From an uncultured Clostridia bacterium (GTDB taxonomy: Bacteria; Bacillota_I; Bacilli_A; RF39; UBA660): DNA of 7,007 nt. The notes beneath the pieces are model-generated. The model searched no databases. It saw only the letters and a program-made list of their open reading frames with translations, and had not been told where the DNA came from. Of this stretch, positions 6,001 through 7,007 are shown piece after piece; within the stretch, counting starts at the first letter, position 1, and every line of letters begins with the position of its first letter. The stretch is taken from contig CAMNBS010000048.1 of NCBI GenBank assembly GCA_946533175.1, positions 1 to 7,007 of the forward strand. Direction: 5' to 3'. The translations under genes were made by a program, and so were the position numbers.

Positions 6001-7007
6001 ACATATTATAAAATAGGTGATTACTATTACATAGTAGGAGAACTTAATGAAAATGTTGCAGAACTTAATGCAACTAATAATAGAAGAAGCTGGATTAATG
6101 TAACAAAGACAGTTTCATATGGTGAGGATGCTACTCATTTTGATGATCAATTATTCTATTTTGATATAAATGTAAAAGATAAAGAAAATAAAGATGTTTG
6201 GTTTGCAGTAAAAGAATCAAACTCATCAACAGCAGATTTTATTTACGCTAAAGATGGTCTTTCAGTAGAAGGCGCAACAGCAGAAATTAAAACATTAACA
6301 CCATCTGATTTACTACCAGCTGAAAGTATTAATTATAATGAAGAAACGGGATTTATAACATATCTTTATGATGGAAATGAATATGTAGTTTTATATGCTG
6401 GTAAAGTAGATGATAAATATCAATATTATACAGGATATTATTCTGCTCCAAGTTCTAGTACATTTACAGTTGGAATGAAAAAAGGCTGGAATTTACGAAT
6501 TATCAATCTTCTAACTGGAAGTACATATACTATTGAAGAAGTTAATATTGATGAGAAATTTGAATTTGATAAGATAACATTTATTGAAGAAGGGGAAGTA
6601 GATCAAAATAATTCATATTCTCCAACAATTAATGATAGTAAAGCAACAGGTGAAATTGTAAATTCAAATGTATCATATAGTTATACATATAATAATAAAA
6701 ATGTTAATACAGAAGTAAAAGTAATTAAGGTATGGGAAGATGGTAACAATACTGATAAAACACGCCCAGAAAGTATTACAATAAGATTATTCCAAGATGA
6801 TATGGAATATGATAGTAAATCTATTTCTGCAGATTCAGATGGCAATTGGACATATACATTTAAACCATTACCTATCTATAATCGTGAAGGTAAAAAATAT
6901 GTATATACCATAAAAGAAGATGCTGTAGCTGGATATAGAACATTAGATATTGTAGGAAGCGAAGCTGAAGGATTTACAATAACTAACATTCAAAAAACAA
7001 GTGTAAC
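3085..7007 (+). CDS. Large secreted VWA / Cna_B-type surface adhesin, C-terminus beyond window
   Basis: The frame is open from the ATG at 3085 (GGGAGG eight bases upstream) to the last base: at least 1307 residues without a stop. Residues 1-27 form a signal peptide cut after VKA. Residues 28-232 are acidic Asn/Glu/Asp-rich low complexity. About 237-326 is a small beta-rich module. A VWA domain follows (about 365-680), with MIDAS residues D372, S374 and S376 (DVSSS), T532 (SGTNYE) and D564 (TDGEP). After a beta-rich linker there are three candidate isopeptide modules: about 861-965 (ITKKW start), about 1003-1195 (pilin/FctA-like, candidates K1008, E1151, N1193) and 1209 onward (Cna_B, KVWED, candidates K1215, E1278, N1301). 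The visible mature part has no cysteine. Related gut Bacillota proteins are sortase-anchored adhesins or pilus tips binding through the metal site. The LPxTG signal, any further repeats and a sortase would lie downstream. The ligand is unknown. Confidence 0.92.
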   Translation, partial: MKKNSRKVISIIFAVLMFLCLTLNVKADEVSNSPVDISESEVSVEQKSRLEEESPPNNNNDDKKSSNVTANNNEITTSNVQNNVVEESNIEENKNIESTEEEKENVEKVNTTQTEVVDENNVEKINTDGETIKKDDVEEINDNQNIENESINQEDNSEINNNSNIINENNIDANIKEETNDNLNNDEHNIVDATNDNENNVEEQNIDNITTDSENIIDNQNTDDESTDNENNADIDYKVVFTHRGYEFSIAGGSSILLSNLNSKLGIDISLSDVYEILISNEEVLSLSKISDSNDYTIQSLKSFSTEEEIIIHTKSGDEYIIKVTDPVNEIPEHEKILHDNHDGTYTLELTVTGDADPVTTAKPINVLLVYDVSSSMIKYWIDGTDDKGNVGFIGTNKLDPDYTEGNISNRYTGYFPLYKRVGNSYELLGADEVYTGQLYRRGNSNGSYEAYNGDRYTTTRADAAEYTVRNFVNQLYNINSNTNIAMIGFSNGTGGTKTLVDWTTDKNDIIDILSEDGSRNSRQIDDYPSGTNYEAALQQTLTELGNLRTANNANQTFIIFITDGEPSQSVTSGNGSPTGENSRQYYEHARDEVQNVQNYKTVTTLEESNTTFYGIYAYGREADYLDDLVYDAYNSTPRTNITNETDYDGVTGKYFKATDTNGLQTAMANIFNQISDWLGIANTTINDGTTSNVVAESDVSHLLDVDDKSFKYYKGNTEWTDAPEAIFNKKGEVIWDLGDEVLENGVTYRVTFDVWPSQVTLDLIADLRNGTILYDYEEDDIVFDTTTKKYYLKDENGNKTNQEVIDPAIKPYLVKSGNGYILYTNTVATLFFEDTREGWNGVDHDDYDVPEPVNTQASEMLAITKKWENELDEREASPVTLKILRDQTDWFNLNLNSGNQFKGSAYIAVGIMTVDKNGNVNLRTPGHDYSFGEIGSDVYNWEIEADIVHPMLINGNLTMLIRYGEEAPNNGTYYKIGDYYYIVGELNENVAELNATNNRRSWINVTKTVSYGEDATHFDDQLFYFDINVKDKENKDVWFAVKESNSSTADFIYAKDGLSVEGATAEIKTLTPSDLLPAESINYNEETGFITYLYDGNEYVVLYAGKVDDKYQYYTGYYSAPSSSTFTVGMKKGWNLRIINLLTGSTYTIEEVNIDEKFEFDKITFIEEGEVDQNNSYSPTINDSKATGEIVNSNVSYSYTYNNKNVNTEVKVIKVWEDGNNTDKTRPESITIRLFQDDMEYDSKSISADSDGNWTYTFKPLPIYNREGKKYVYTIKEDAVAGYRTLDIVGSEAEGFTITNIQKTSV
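3397..3534 (+). repeat. Three degenerate 45-48 bp tandem repeats in the Asn/Glu-rich region
   Basis: Units at 3397-3444 (48 bp), 3445-3489 (45 bp) and 3490-3534 (45 bp) each open with a conserved core: AATGTTGAAAAAGTCAAC, AATGTTGAAAAAATCAAC and GATGTTGAAGAAATCAAC. They encode NVEKVN, NVEKIN and DVEEIN followed by variable Asn/Asp/Glu/Thr residues. A weaker relative, NVEEQN, appears at 3682-3699. The units stay in frame within the surface protein, so slippage would change spacer length without breaking the gene. They are coding repeats and not a CRISPR or mobile element. Confidence 0.7.

Noticed and set aside
1..7007. Mobile element, phage or recoded genome
   Set aside because: No transposase, integrase or terminal repeats are visible, codon use is similar throughout, and TGA acts as a stop, so there is no sign of the Mycoplasma code.

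Overview
This is a strongly AT-rich window, with A/T-dominated intergenic DNA and A/T-ending codons. It looks like chromosomal sequence from a low-GC, endospore-forming Gram-positive bacterium. The spore-coat cotJ genes, a SEDS cell-wall polymerase, GGGAGG/AGGAGG ribosome binding sites and a large VWA/Cna_B-type surface protein all fit Bacillota. An uncultured gut lineage of Bacilli or Clostridia is plausible, but species cannot be told from this window. TGA is used as a stop (end of cotJC) and TGG for Trp, so the code is the standard bacterial one.

Layout. Minus strand, 1-1254: a tRNA-Gly(TCC) with its own sigma-A-like promoter, preceded by a RodA/FtsW-family gene. Bases 1255-1328 form a divergent regulatory gap. 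Plus strand, 1329-2801: a sporulation cluster. It consists of a small protein of unknown function, a protein that appears to fuse CotJA-like and CotJB sequence, and CotJC, a manganese-catalase-type coat protein starting one base after the preceding stop. A stem-loop terminator at 2811-2840 closes this unit.

Plus strand, 2841 to the end: a very AT-rich spacer, then an extended -10 sigma-A-type promoter with a small palindrome over its -35 box. A transcribed leader of about 117 bases follows, holding a possible 13-codon leader peptide and a 9-bp inverted repeat. Next comes a very large secreted protein whose frame is open from 3085 to the window edge (at least 1307 residues). Its order is signal peptide, about 205 residues of acidic Asn/Glu/Asp-rich low-complexity sequence, a small beta-rich module, a VWA domain with a complete MIDAS motif, and at least three candidate isopeptide (Cna_B/pilin-like) modules. 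Its C-terminus, where a sortase signal would be expected, lies outside the window.

Two themes are present: cell-envelope and spore construction (the SEDS polymerase and the cotJ cluster), and a separately transcribed surface adhesin. Nothing clearly amounts to a new biological system. The least explained items are the small gene opening the cotJ cluster, the interleaved inverted repeats over the cotJAB ribosome binding site, and the adhesin's leader with its possible micro-ORF.
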